Source: Roseovarius arcticus (GTDB lineage Bacteria > Pseudomonadota > Alphaproteobacteria > Rhodobacterales > Rhodobacteraceae). Taken from it: a stretch of 64,000 bases of DNA. The position numbers and the translations under genes are program-made. Location: NCBI RefSeq assembly GCF_006125015.1, contig NZ_SZZN01000001.1, positions 1,922,001 through 1,986,000 of the forward strand, read 5' to 3'. Of this stretch, positions 8,296 to 17,424 are shown in pieces; the stretch's first letter is position 1; each line of letters opens with the position of its first letter. The notes under the pieces were generated by a model. That model had not been told where the DNA came from. It saw only the letters and a program-made list of their open reading frames with translations, and did not search any database.

Positions 8296-9350
8296 GCCGC
8301 CGCCGCCACATGAAACGGCAGGAACGCCGCCGAAAATCCGGGGCCAAGCGCCGTCGCCATCATCTGGCCGCTGGCGCCTGACCGCAACACCCGCTCCATC
8401 ACGAAAAGGACGGTGGGCGCCGACATGTTGCCGGCCGCGCGCAACACCTCGCGTTCAGCGTCCAATGTGCCGCCTTCCAGTTCCATCGCCTCCTCAATGG
8501 CCAAGACGACCTTGGCACCGCCGGGGTGGCAAACGAAACGCGCGATATCCTCGCGTGTCAGACCCGACCGCGCGAGCGCACCATCAATCGCGTCCGCCAT
8601 GTTATCGAGTATGAAGGCAGGGATCGACCGGTCGAAGACCACGCCAAGGCCGACATCGTCGACATCCCATCCCATGATATCCAGCGTGTCCGGCCAAGTT
8701 ATCTGCGTGCCGCCCGCCAGCGTGATCTGGCGGCCCTCCGGCGCGACGCCGCTGAGGCAGGCCGCCGCCGCACCATCGCCAAAAAGGACGGTGGCGATAA
8801 TATCAGCCTTTTGCAGGCGATCGGCGCGAAACCACAGAGTGCAGGTCTCAACCACGACCAGCAGCACTTTATCTTCGGGGCGCGCCGCCGACAGCGCCTG
8901 CGCCAATGACAGGCCCGACACGCCCCCCGCGCAGCCAAGGCCAAAGACCGGCACGCGGCGCGCATCGCTGCGAAATCCCATATCCTTCATCGCGAGCGCC
9001 TCTAGCGTCGGTGTGGCGATGCCCGTGGACGATACCGTAACGATGCAATCCACCTCGTCCGCATTCCATGCCGCCTGCGCCAGCGCCTTACCGGCCGCAT
9101 CAATGAACAGTGCAGTCGCGCCTGCCAGATACGCATCATTGCGCGAGCGCCAGCCGTGATCACCTTCGAACCATTCAATCGGCACGACCGAATGGCGCTG
9201 GTCAATGCCTGCGCTTGCGAACGTCGTCAGCAAACGCTGGAACTGCGGATACTTCGGCCCGAGAAGCTCGTGAGCTTTGGCCTGAACCGCATCTTGGCTC
9301 AGAATGTATGGCGGAAGGGCTGTCGAAATCGCGTGAAGGTACACGGACAC
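8292..9350 (-). CDS. Type III polyketide synthase (chalcone-synthase-like)
   Basis: A 352-residue thiolase-fold enzyme with the full type III PKS triad: Cys140 in FGLGCAGG, His275 in VCHPGGAK and Asn308 in AAGNMSAP. These homodimers extend an acyl-CoA starter with malonyl-CoA and cyclise it to alkylresorcinols, alkylpyrones or phloroglucinols. The start is the GTG at 9350, with AGGAG 9 bases upstream. It leads a four-gene operon with a methyltransferase-like membrane protein, an MMPL exporter and a secreted protein, an arrangement that favours an exported, methylated lipid product. Starter length and cyclisation type cannot be read from sequence by eye. Confidence 0.92.
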   Translation of the reverse strand: MSVYLHAISTALPPYILSQDAVQAKAHELLGPKYPQFQRLLTTFASAGIDQRHSVVPIEWFEGDHGWRSRNDAYLAGATALFIDAAGKALAQAAWNADEVDCIVTVSSTGIATPTLEALAMKDMGFRSDARRVPVFGLGCAGGVSGLSLAQALSAARPEDKVLLVVVETCTLWFRADRLQKADIIATVLFGDGAAAACLSGVAPEGRQITLAGGTQITWPDTLDIMGWDVDDVGLGVVFDRSIPAFILDNMADAIDGALARSGLTREDIARFVCHPGGAKVVLAIEEAMELEGGTLDAEREVLRAAGNMSAPTVLFVMERVLRSGASGQMMATALGPGFSAAFLPFHVAAAA

Positions 9351-9741
9351 TAAAAAATACTCCTGAACGGTATGCGATCAAACGCGATCGCAGATTGGTA
9401 TCGTAGCGTCGAAGTCATCGGCGACAAGTTGTCAGCAGCAATGGCAGGAAAGCTAGCCGACGAAAAATTAAGTCAAGCGGCCGTAAATTATTAGATTGTC
9501 GAGAATAACTCGCGGACGCTCTACTTCCTATTTGCGTAGATGCATCTGCAGCAGATCGGCTCCGGGTGCGTGCCAAAATCTCAACCCGGGAGCCATGGGT
9601 GGCGCAACACAAAACCTCCCAAATAGTTCCGCCATTTTCATAAAAAAAAAGCTGCAAGAAAATGATCCACTTCCGGAACCAAAAAAGATGTTGGCCGTTA
9701 TGCTGCCACAACAAACGATTGAAACAGCTGGAGAATGTAAT
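9351..9741. other. Intergenic region between divergent PKS operon and PRC-barrel gene
   Basis: This 391-base spacer separates two divergent units and must hold both promoters. It is more AT-rich than its surroundings, with a run of nine A at about 9643. An imperfect inverted repeat (9558-9567 with 9584-9594, one bulged base) may be regulatory. The frame of the downstream gene stays open back to 9496, but that extension has no ribosome site or signal sequence and is not coding in my view. Confidence 0.5.
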
Positions 9742-10617
9742 ATGAAACGTCTTTTGAGCACAACCGCACTTGTCATCGCAATGACCGGCGGCGTCCACGC
9801 ACAGAGCGCTGAGACAGGCTTTGCCCAAGTCGAAATGCAGCAGGGTGATTTCTATGCGTCCAATTTGATTGGCATGCGCATCTATAATGCCGAAAACCGC
9901 ATGGAAGCAGACGCGACAATCGCCGATGGCGGCGAAGCTGAGTGGGACGACATTGGCGAGATCAATGACATCATCGTGACCGCAGACGGCAATGTAAGCG
10001 CTGTTATCTTGGGCGTTGGTGGCTTCCTCGGACTGGGCGAGCGTGACGTTGCTGTTGCGATGAGCGACATCCAAATCGTTCGCGAAGAGGGCGACAGCAA
10101 TGATCGCTTCCTCGTCGTCTCAACCTCCAAAGAGGCGCTGGAGCAATTGCCTGCATTTGAGCGTAACGATGACATGGTCGCCGATGGCGATATGAAGACA
10201 GACGCCGACATTGCCGCCGACGGCGACATGAAAGTCGAAAAGACCGAAGCAGAAATGGCTGCCAATGATGGCGTCCAGCGCGAAATGCTGCCGCGTCCAA
10301 CCGTCGAGCGTGAAGGTTATGCCGAAGCTGATATGGCGGCCGTACGCCAGATGACGTCCGAAGATCTGGAAGGTGCCGTAGTCTATGGCGCGAATGACGA
10401 AAACGTCGGCGAAATCGACTCGCTGATCATTGGCGACGATGGCACAATCAATGAAGTTGTCATCAACGTCGGTGGCTTCTTGGGTCTGGGCGAAAAGCCT
10501 GTCGCCGTCACATTTGACGAACTGCAGATCCTGCAGGAAACAGACGGCGACGACCTGCGCATCTACATCGACAGCACAGAAGAGCGCCTGGAGGCACAGC
10601 CTGAATTCGAAGGTTGA
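9742..10617 (+). CDS. Exported protein with two PRC-barrel domains
   Basis: A 291-residue protein; ATG at 9742 with GGAG 8 bases upstream. A signal peptide ends near VHAQS (about residue 20). Two PRC-barrel-like units follow, roughly residues 35-125 and 205-285. Each has the same core, a strand ending in V-GGFLGLGE, then R or K, then (D/P)VAV, and a stretch of the form GE(I)(N/D). The linker of about 70 residues is acidic and Met/Asp/Ala-rich, with repeated DGDMK and DADIAADGD. Exported PRC-barrel proteins are common in Rhodobacteraceae, with poorly known, probably envelope-related roles. It is a single-gene unit closed by a strong terminator. Confidence 0.85.
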   Translation: MKRLLSTTALVIAMTGGVHAQSAETGFAQVEMQQGDFYASNLIGMRIYNAENRMEADATIADGGEAEWDDIGEINDIIVTADGNVSAVILGVGGFLGLGERDVAVAMSDIQIVREEGDSNDRFLVVSTSKEALEQLPAFERNDDMVADGDMKTDADIAADGDMKVEKTEAEMAANDGVQREMLPRPTVEREGYAEADMAAVRQMTSEDLEGAVVYGANDENVGEIDSLIIGDDGTINEVVINVGGFLGLGEKPVAVTFDELQILQETDGDDLRIYIDSTEERLEAQPEFEG

Positions 10618-10640
10618 TCCTCTATCACTATCTTGCGATC

Positions 10641-10670
10641 AAGGCCCATCCAATCGGATGGGCCTTTTTC
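10641..10670 (+). terminator. Rho-independent terminator of the PRC-barrel gene
   Basis: An 11-bp perfect stem (10641-10651 with 10656-10666), 4-base loop AATC, followed by a T-run at 10665-10669. It begins 24 bases past the stop codon. Confidence 0.92.
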
Positions 10671-10752
10671 ATTTGGTAGCCCCAAACCGCTCTTGCGGCG
10701 TATCGCCTCGCCCCCCCGGCGCACGCCACTCTCGCAGAAAAAGGACTTGATC

Positions 10753-12411
10753 ATGCCCCGCCTAAACCCCGGCCTAATCTTGCAAACGCTCCTTTTAATC
10801 TTGGCCACCGGAACGGCCCTGCCCGCGCAAGAGGAAAACCAGAGTTGGTATGAGGCGGAGGTGTCAATTCTGCGGCCCGACGAGTCCGGCACCGCCGTGC
10901 AGCGCCGCACCCCGCGCGAAGCGGTCCGCAACTTTGTCCAACTGGCCGAAGCGGGTGAATTCGCGGATGCCGCGTTATACCTGAACCTCGCCGATCTGCC
11001 TGAGGCAGACCGCGCTGTGGACGGCAAGAGACTGGCGCGGCAGTTGGCATTGGTTATCGAGCGGCAGCTCTGGATTGACTGGGCGGGTCTGTCGGCGCGC
11101 CCCGATGCGATGATTGAAACCGGCACATCGCAGAACGCGCTAGCCGGCCGCGCGCGCCGGGATATCGGCCTGAAACTGATCGAGGTGGACGGGCAGGCCT
11201 ACGAAATCCGGCTGGCGCGTTACAAGGCGGATGGCATCGCTCCAGTCTGGATGTTTACGCCCCAGACGGTGCAGAATATCCCCCTTCTCTATGAGGCGTT
11301 CGGTCCGCGCCGGTTTGAATCCTACATTCCGAACAGCTTAAAACAGCCCATAGGCGGCCTGCGTATGTGGGAATGGGTAATGCTACCCGTCATGCTAATC
11401 GCTCTTCTGGGGCTTGGCTGGGCGGTCTATAGCGGCACCCGGTGGGCCAGTGGCAAGCTGCGACAGACGCTAATGCGCCAAGCACTTGAACGCTCGCGCA
11501 TTCCCCTCAGCATGGTCGCCGTCGCGATCGCCGCGCAATTTATGCTGTCGCTGGGGATATCGTTTTCGGGACCCGCTACGACCATCCTGCGGCCATTCTT
11601 ACTGGTCGTGATGGTCGCGGGGCTAGGCCTGACCGCGCTCAAGATCGTAGACGCCGTACTGGACCGCATCACCGTCAGCGTGATCGGCGAGATTGACGAT
11701 ACGCGCAGTCTGGACGAGCGCGAGTTATACACGTCGATCTATGCGGTCCGGCGGATCATCGTGCTGCTCATGGTGGGTGTCGCGATCATGGTAGTTCTCT
11801 TGCGGCTCAATCTTTTCGGCTCGCTGGGCATGTCGCTGCTGGCATCGGCGGGCGTGTTGACCGTGCTCCTCGGCATCGCGGGTCAGGCGGTTTTGGGCAA
11901 CATCATGTCATCCCTTCAGATCGCGCTGGCCAAGCCTATCCGCATTGGTGACAGTATCCTCTTTGAGGGTGATTGGGCCTATGTAGAGAGCATATTTTAT
12001 ACCTTCCTGCGCCTGCGCACATGGGACGAGAGGCGCATCATCGTGCCGGTCAAGTACTTCGTATCTCAACCGTTTGAGAACTGGTCCGTGACAGACGCGC
12101 GCATTCTCAAGACGATCACCGTGTTTCTGGATCACGCCGCCGATATGGACAAGCTGCGGGACGTGTTCTTTGACCTGGCCAAGAAAGACAAAGGCGTGAT
12201 CCAGCACGAACATCTCTTTGCCGCCGTCACCGCCCACGATGAGAACGGCCAAGAGCTGTCGTTCTATGCAATGAGCCCCGATCCCTCGACCGCGTGGGAA
12301 ACTTCTATGCGCCTGCGCGAGGCGATGCTGGCCCATATCCGCGATGCACATCCCGACTGGTGGCCAAAGGAAAGGCTGAAACTGACCCGCACCGCGCGCG
12401 AAACCGCTTAA
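10753..12411 (+). CDS. MscS-family mechanosensitive channel, large form
   Basis: A 552-residue protein; ATG at 10753 with AAGGA 7 bases upstream. A signal-like hydrophobic N-terminus (about 5-25) is followed by a periplasmic domain to about residue 195, then at least four TM helices. The MscS pore helix and beta domain are recognisable in the Gly/Ala-rich GIAGQAVLGNIMSSLQIALA, then KPIRIGD and IIVPVKYFVSQPFENWS; the C-terminal alpha/beta domain ends at about 540. Such channels release solutes on hypo-osmotic shock; the long periplasmic domain places it with the larger MscS relatives. Its stop codon overlaps the stop of the convergent permease gene. Confidence 0.88.
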   Translation: MPRLNPGLILQTLLLILATGTALPAQEENQSWYEAEVSILRPDESGTAVQRRTPREAVRNFVQLAEAGEFADAALYLNLADLPEADRAVDGKRLARQLALVIERQLWIDWAGLSARPDAMIETGTSQNALAGRARRDIGLKLIEVDGQAYEIRLARYKADGIAPVWMFTPQTVQNIPLLYEAFGPRRFESYIPNSLKQPIGGLRMWEWVMLPVMLIALLGLGWAVYSGTRWASGKLRQTLMRQALERSRIPLSMVAVAIAAQFMLSLGISFSGPATTILRPFLLVVMVAGLGLTALKIVDAVLDRITVSVIGEIDDTRSLDERELYTSIYAVRRIIVLLMVGVAIMVVLLRLNLFGSLGMSLLASAGVLTVLLGIAGQAVLGNIMSSLQIALAKPIRIGDSILFEGDWAYVESIFYTFLRLRTWDERRIIVPVKYFVSQPFENWSVTDARILKTITVFLDHAADMDKLRDVFFDLAKKDKGVIQHEHLFAAVTAHDENGQELSFYAMSPDPSTAWETSMRLREAMLAHIRDAHPDWWPKERLKLTRTARETA

Positions 12412-14195
12412 CCGGCCAGCGGGAAAAAGACCGATATGGCAAGGATCGACGCGATGCCGACGATGATATTCATCGGCACGCCGACCTTCAGGAAGTCGGA
12501 AAATCGGTACGCCCCCGCGCCGTAAACCAACGTATTGGTCTGGTAGCCGATGGGCGTGGCAAAGCTGGCCGATGCACCCATCATCACCGCCACGACAAAG
12601 CCGCGCGGGTCCAGACCGAGCGATGTAGCAAGCGCGATGGCGATGGGCGTCAGGATCACGGCGACCGCATTGTTCGTGACAAGCTCGGTCAGGACCGACG
12701 CCAGCGCATAGACCGCCGCCAGCGCCAGCAGCGGTGGTAGCCCATCCAGATAGGGCGCGATTACAGCGACAACCGCCTCAATCGCGCCCGATGCCTGAAG
12801 GCCAAGCGCGATGATCAGCATGGAAAAAATGAGGATCAGGATCGTCGGGTCGATGGACGACCACGCCTCGTCATTGTCGATACAGCGCATCACGAGGATG
12901 CCCGCGACGGCGATCAACGCAAGGATGCCGATGGGTAGCACATTGAATGCCGCCAGCGCCACGACTGCCAGCACGGCAAGGATCGCAATGGGCGCCTGCC
13001 GGCGTCTGTAGGGCCGCCCCGACGGGCCTGCGACAGACACTAGATTGCCGCTCCGCGACAGCGCCTCAATCGCCTCGGGCGTACCTTCAACCAGTAGGCG
13101 GTCTGCGGGCTTCAGCCGCGTGCTGGGCAGATCGGCGCCCGCGATATGGCGGTGCCGATTGACCGCGACGACGCGCGCGCCATAGCGCTGGCCAAGTCCC
13201 AACTGCGACACCGGCACGCCGGTCAGGCCGCGCGAGGGCGCGACAATAGCCTCGGCCAGAACCTTGGGCGCGGTGCTTTGCACTGCGAGCTCGCGCGCGG
13301 CGCCGACACGCAAACCGATCTCGCCATGCAAGGTTAGAACCTCGGACATAGTCGTCATCAGGATCAATGCGTCGCCCTTCTTTAGCTCGATCTCGTCCAA
13401 ATCAGAGCGCAGGATGCGCCCGCCCCGGCGCAGACCGGTGAGGCGTACGTGCGGCCGGTTCAGGTCGGCCACGTCGATGATCCGCTGGCCGATAAAGGCC
13501 GCGCCCTCCAGCAGGGTCACCTCGGTCAGAAAATCGGGCTGCGGCGCCTTGGCCGCACCTGCGTCGCTGCGCGACGGCAGCAGATGACGCCCGATCAGCA
13601 ACAGATAACCAAGGCCGGCCGCCGCCGCGACCAGACCCACTGGTGCAATCTCAAATATACCGAACGGCTTTAGCCCCGCCTCGCGCGCGACACCGTCGAC
13701 CAGCAGGTTCGTCGATGTTCCGATCAGCGTACAGGCACCGCCCAGAATGGCGGCATAGGACAGCGGGATCAGCATCTTGGTCGGGGCGATATCCATCGCA
13801 CCGGCCAGCCGGATCACGATGGGGATCAGCACCAGCACCAAGGGCGTGTTGTTGACAAACGCCGAGCCCAGCAGCGCCACACCAAAGAACCCGGCAATGC
13901 CAACCAGCGGCGACGTGCGCGCCCGCGCGATGACAGTGTCGGCAAGCGCATCCAGCACGCCAGTCCGGACCAGCGCGCCCGACAGTACGAACATCGCCGC
14001 AATGGTGATGGGCGCCGAGTTGGAGAACACGGCCATCACATCGCCCGTCGGCGCCAGGCCGAGGATGATGAATACAGCGGCCCCGGTGGCCGCGGTCACT
14101 TCGGGCGGGTACCATTCTGCGGCAAAGGCGCAAAACAACAGAAGCACTAGAAAAAGTGAGATGGCCGCGTCATACTCAGCAATCCATGTAAGCAT
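12408..14195 (-). CDS. SLC13-family permease with two RCK_C domains
   Basis: A 595-residue anion/Na+ symporter-family protein. About six TM helices (1-195) include SAFVNNTPLVLVLIP and the TLIGTSTNLLVDG motif of DASS/SLC13 carriers; two cytoplasmic TrkA-C (RCK_C) domains lie at roughly 205-285 and 290-370; a second TM block has the repeat TELVTNNAVAVILTP. Members import sulfate, dicarboxylates or similar anions; the RCK_C insert is typical of bacterial SLC13 proteins often called sulfur-deprivation-response-like. The ATG at 14195 has a GGAG about 10 bases upstream. Substrate is open; sulfate or an organic acid is most likely. Convergent, with overlapping TAA stops at 12408-12411. Confidence 0.87.
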   Translation of the reverse strand: MLTWIAEYDAAISLFLVLLLFCAFAAEWYPPEVTAATGAAVFIILGLAPTGDVMAVFSNSAPITIAAMFVLSGALVRTGVLDALADTVIARARTSPLVGIAGFFGVALLGSAFVNNTPLVLVLIPIVIRLAGAMDIAPTKMLIPLSYAAILGGACTLIGTSTNLLVDGVAREAGLKPFGIFEIAPVGLVAAAAGLGYLLLIGRHLLPSRSDAGAAKAPQPDFLTEVTLLEGAAFIGQRIIDVADLNRPHVRLTGLRRGGRILRSDLDEIELKKGDALILMTTMSEVLTLHGEIGLRVGAARELAVQSTAPKVLAEAIVAPSRGLTGVPVSQLGLGQRYGARVVAVNRHRHIAGADLPSTRLKPADRLLVEGTPEAIEALSRSGNLVSVAGPSGRPYRRRQAPIAILAVLAVVALAAFNVLPIGILALIAVAGILVMRCIDNDEAWSSIDPTILILIFSMLIIALGLQASGAIEAVVAVIAPYLDGLPPLLALAAVYALASVLTELVTNNAVAVILTPIAIALATSLGLDPRGFVVAVMMGASASFATPIGYQTNTLVYGAGAYRFSDFLKVGVPMNIIVGIASILAISVFFPLAG

Positions 14196-14377
14196 CTGGC
14201 GGGCGCTCCGGCGATTTCAGGGAATGCGATTCTCGGCTTGGGTAAACCGCCCTGCCGTATCGCAGGTTCCGCACTAAGCGCCAGAATTGTCAATAATCTT
14301 TGAATTGGATCAGGTGCTTCGGGAGCCACATTCCAGCTGTCGCGCATCTAGGACTGGCGGGGCAAATAGCTGCCCCG

Positions 14378-15304
14378 TCAAATCGCAGTCGCGTCGCCCC
14401 CCTTGAGGTGCAGCATCGCCCGCGCCTCGGAGGGGGTGGCGACCGTGCGCCCCAGATCTTCAACGATGCGGCGGATTTTGGTCACCTGCTCCGCGTTTGT
14501 CTTGGCCAGCGTCCCGCGCGAGATCATCAACGAATCCTCTAGCCCGACGCGCACATGACCGCCCAGAATTGCAGACATTGTGATCAGCGGCATCTGGTGG
14601 CGGCCCGCTGCCAGCACCGAAAACGTGTAGGTATCGCCAAACAGCTTGTCGGCGATCGACTTCATATGTGTCAGGTTTTCGGGGTCAGGCCCGATACCGC
14701 CCAGCACACCAAAGACGAACTGGATAAATAGCGGCGCGTTGACCAGCCCCCGGTCCACGAAATGCTTGAGCATGTAAAGATGGCCGACCTCATAGCACTC
14801 AAACTCGAACCGCGCGCCGCGCTTTGTGCCCATTTCGGTCATGACATGCGCCATATCACGCGGCGTATTTTTAAAGATCAGATCGTCAGAGTTTTCGAGA
14901 AACGGTTGTTCCCAATCGTATTTCCATTCAGTGATCTTCTCTGCTGCCGGGTAGAGCGCGAAGTTCATACTGCCCATATTGAGCGAGCACATCTCAGGCT
15001 CGGCTTGCAGAGGCGCGGCCAGACGCTGTTCCAGCGTCATGGTGGCGCTGCCGCCGGTCGTAAGGTTTAGCACCGCGTCGCAGTTTTGCTTGATGCGCGG
15101 CAGGAAGGCATTGAAATGCTCAGGGGCCGCCGACGGCCTGCCGTCCTTGGGATCGCGCGCGTGCAGGTGCAGGATCGCAGCCCCCGCCTCGGCGGCGGCA
15201 ATGGAATGTTCGGTAATGTCGTCCGCCGTGATCGGCAGGTAGGGCGACATCGACGGCGTGTGGATGGAGCCGGTGATGGCGCAGGTGATGATGATTTTCG
15301 ACAT
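14378..15304 (-). CDS. BKACE-family beta-keto acid cleavage enzyme (DUF849)
   Basis: A 308-residue TIM-barrel enzyme with the zinc-binding HLHARD at 46-51 (His46 and His48 as in the Kce enzyme of lysine fermentation), LNLTTGG at about 79-85, and GLEDS near 254-258. BKACE enzymes condense a beta-keto acid with acetyl-CoA to give acetoacetate plus a new CoA ester; known substrates include 3-keto-5-aminohexanoate and dehydrocarnitine. It directly follows the aminotransferase (stop and start adjoin) and is the distal gene of the amino-acid transporter operon, so its keto acid probably derives from the imported compound after transamination. It ends about 1.3 kb of tightly packed minus-strand genes. 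Confidence 0.9.
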   Translation of the reverse strand: MSKIIITCAITGSIHTPSMSPYLPITADDITEHSIAAAEAGAAILHLHARDPKDGRPSAAPEHFNAFLPRIKQNCDAVLNLTTGGSATMTLEQRLAAPLQAEPEMCSLNMGSMNFALYPAAEKITEWKYDWEQPFLENSDDLIFKNTPRDMAHVMTEMGTKRGARFEFECYEVGHLYMLKHFVDRGLVNAPLFIQFVFGVLGGIGPDPENLTHMKSIADKLFGDTYTFSVLAAGRHQMPLITMSAILGGHVRVGLEDSLMISRGTLAKTNAEQVTKIRRIVEDLGRTVATPSEARAMLHLKGGDATAI

Positions 15305-16639
15305 CTATTCGGCCGCCATTTTAGGTATTTCCGTCATAAACTGAGCCAGAGAGCGATCCAGCAAGTCTGTCATCTCGTCCAGCTGCGCCTCGGTTACGAT
15401 CATGGGCGGGCAAACGAGGAAGTGATCGCCTGACGTGCCGCCGCGGGTGCGGCGCGAGTAAATGATCAGACCATTTTCATAAGCGATATCGACAAGGCGG
15501 GAATGGGCGTTCAGCGCTGTCGGCAGCGGCTGCTTTGTGCCGCGATCCGCCATCAACTCAAACGCCGTCAACAGACCCTTGCCGCGCACGTCGCCGATCA
15601 GCGGATAGCGCTGCATCAGCCCGTTCAGGCGCGTTGCCAGCGCGTCGCCCATGCGGGCCGCATTGGCGACCATATCCTGGCGCGAAATCTCGTCCAGAAC
15701 TGCACTACCTGCGGCGCAGGCCAATGGATTGCCCGCATAGGTAAACCCATGGATAAAGCCGCCGCCGTCCATCACAGCATCGACCATGTCATCGCGCGCA
15801 ATCATCGCGCCAAGGGGGGCATAACCCGCCCCAAATCCCTTGCTGAGGCAAATCAAGTCGGGCGCGGTGTCCCAATGCTCGGCGCCGAAAAACGCGCCGG
15901 TGCGCCCGCCGCCTGTCATCACCTCGTCATGGATCAGCAAAACGCCGTATTCGGTACAAATCTCGCGGACGCGCTGCATGTAGCCCGCAGGCGGCACCAG
16001 CGCGCCAGTAGACGCGCCGCCGACAGGCTCCACGATAAAGGCCATGACGGTTTCCGGCCCCTCGTCGAGGATCTTTTGTTCCAGCATGTTTGCGTAGTGC
16101 AGGCCTGTCGCGGTATCGTCCGGGTCCAGCCCGTCAAGGTAGGCGCGCGGCGCCGGGATCTTGGGCATCCGCTGCATCATGGGATCGAACGGCGCGGTCA
16201 TGGTCGACATTCCGGTGATCGCCAGAGCGCCCAACGTGCAACCATGATAACTGGGAAAGCGCGAAATAACCTTGAACCGCTGCGCCTGCCCTTGGGTCAG
16301 CACATATTGGCGCGCCAGTTTCAGCGTGCTTTCCACCGCCTCGGACCCGCCAGACACAAAGAACACCTTGTTCAGATGCTCTGGCGTCAGTGCGACGATT
16401 TTCTCTGCCAACTCCTCTGACGCCTCGGTCTGGAAATGCAGGCGATAGCCGAAGGTCGACTTCTCCATCTGCGCGCGCATCGCGTCCAGCACGGCGGGGT
16501 TCGAGTGGCCGATATTGGACACCATCGCACCGCTCGATCCGTCGATGTAGCGTTTGCCATGTACGTCGTACATGTAGATGCCGTCCGCCCGGTCCAGCAC
16601 CGGCCTAGGCGATTTTGTCTGATAAAAGAGGTTCGACAT
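15305..16639 (-). CDS. Class III pyridoxal-phosphate aminotransferase
   Basis: A 444-residue fold-type I omega-aminotransferase. The Schiff-base lysine is Lys267 in CLSKGFGAGY, with the cofactor-contacting HDEV at 237-240 and VSGGSEAVEST at 95-105. The C-terminal FLVCPPMIVTEAQLDEM is typical of the family that acts on omega-amino acids, diamines and beta-alanine-like substrates with pyruvate or 2-oxoglutarate as acceptor. It abuts the BKACE gene (no spacing) and follows the ABC ATPase by 11 bases, so it likely produces the keto acid or semialdehyde that BKACE cleaves. Confidence 0.9.
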   Translation of the reverse strand: MSNLFYQTKSPRPVLDRADGIYMYDVHGKRYIDGSSGAMVSNIGHSNPAVLDAMRAQMEKSTFGYRLHFQTEASEELAEKIVALTPEHLNKVFFVSGGSEAVESTLKLARQYVLTQGQAQRFKVISRFPSYHGCTLGALAITGMSTMTAPFDPMMQRMPKIPAPRAYLDGLDPDDTATGLHYANMLEQKILDEGPETVMAFIVEPVGGASTGALVPPAGYMQRVREICTEYGVLLIHDEVMTGGGRTGAFFGAEHWDTAPDLICLSKGFGAGYAPLGAMIARDDMVDAVMDGGGFIHGFTYAGNPLACAAGSAVLDEISRQDMVANAARMGDALATRLNGLMQRYPLIGDVRGKGLLTAFELMADRGTKQPLPTALNAHSRLVDIAYENGLIIYSRRTRGGTSGDHFLVCPPMIVTEAQLDEMTDLLDRSLAQFMTEIPKMAAE

Positions 16640-16650
16640 TTGGCAGGCCT

Positions 16651-17412
16651 TTAGCGGCTAAGATGCTTGCGCAAGAAGTTCTTGGTGCGCTCTTCCTTGG
16701 GGTTTTTGAATATCACGTCGGGCGGCCCTTCTTCGACCACCACGCCCTGATCCATAAAGAGCACGCGGTCGCAAACGCTGGCCGCGAAATCCATCTCATG
16801 CGTGACGATGATCATGGTCATATGCTCCTCGGCGAGCTTTTTCATCACGAGGTTGACCTCCTCAACCAGCTCGGGGTCCAGCGCAGATGTGGCCTCGTCA
16901 AACAGCATAACCTTGGGCTTCATTGCCAGTGCGCGGGCGATCGCGACGCGCTGTTTCTGGCCGCCCGACAGGCGCGATGGGAAAACATCGATCTTTTCCG
17001 ACAGGCCAACATGCGCCAGTTGTTCCTCGGCGAGTTTATTTGCCTCGGCGGTCGACATGCCCTTTAGCATCTTGGGCGCCAGCGTGATGTTGTCGCGCAC
17101 GTTCAGATGCGGAAAGAGGTTAAAGTGCTGGAACACCATGCCGATGTCCTGTCGCACCTGATTGACATGCTTTTCATACTTGCGATGCGGCAGTTTCTTG
17201 TTGATCTGCACGCCCTCCAGCCAGACCTCGCCGGACGTTAGTGGGTCTAGCTCATTTATCGCGCGCAGCAGCGTGGATTTGCCCGATCCAGAGGGGCCGA
17301 TGATAGCCACGATCTGGCCGCGCTCGACGGTCAGGTTGATGTCTTTGAGAACCTCCAGCGAGCCAAAGCTTTTGGCGGCGTGGCGGATATCGACGAAGGG
17401 GGTGTCGGACAT
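16651..17412 (-). CDS. Polar amino acid ABC transporter, ATP-binding protein
   Basis: A 253-residue ATPase: Walker A GPSGSGKS at 39-46, Q-loop in FQHFNLF, signature LSGGQ at 148-152, Walker B VMLFDE at 168-173, and the switch histidine in [10 protein letters not shown]. It belongs to the GlnQ/HisP group that powers polar amino acid import. The permeases are upstream on the same strand, the closer one 12 bases away. The C-terminal [13 protein letters not shown] is typical of amino acid transporters. Confidence 0.93.
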   Translation of the reverse strand: MSDTPFVDIRHAAKSFGSLEVLKDINLTVERGQIVAIIGPSGSGKSTLLRAINELDPLTSGEVWLEGVQINKKLPHRKYEKHVNQVRQDIGMVFQHFNLFPHLNVRDNITLAPKMLKGMSTAEANKLAEEQLAHVGLSEKIDVFPSRLSGGQKQRVAIARALAMKPKVMLFDEATSALDPELVEEVNLVMKKLAEEHMTMIIVTHEMDFAASVCDRVLFMDQGVVVEEGPPDVIFKNPKEERTKNFLRKHLSR

Positions 17413-17424
17413 GGCGTGTACTCC

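Noticed and set aside
9558..9594. Inverted repeat in the PKS/PRC-barrel spacer as an operator
   Set aside because: One bulge, no known regulator nearby and no second copy; not reported as a regulatory site.
9496..9741. N-terminal extension of the PRC-barrel gene
   Set aside because: The extension has no ribosome site and would precede a good signal peptide; the ATG at 9742 has GGAG 8 bases upstream.
15503..16420. Plus-strand 305-codon frame inside the aminotransferase
   Set aside because: It is antisense to a clear aminotransferase with intact catalytic residues and shows no family match.
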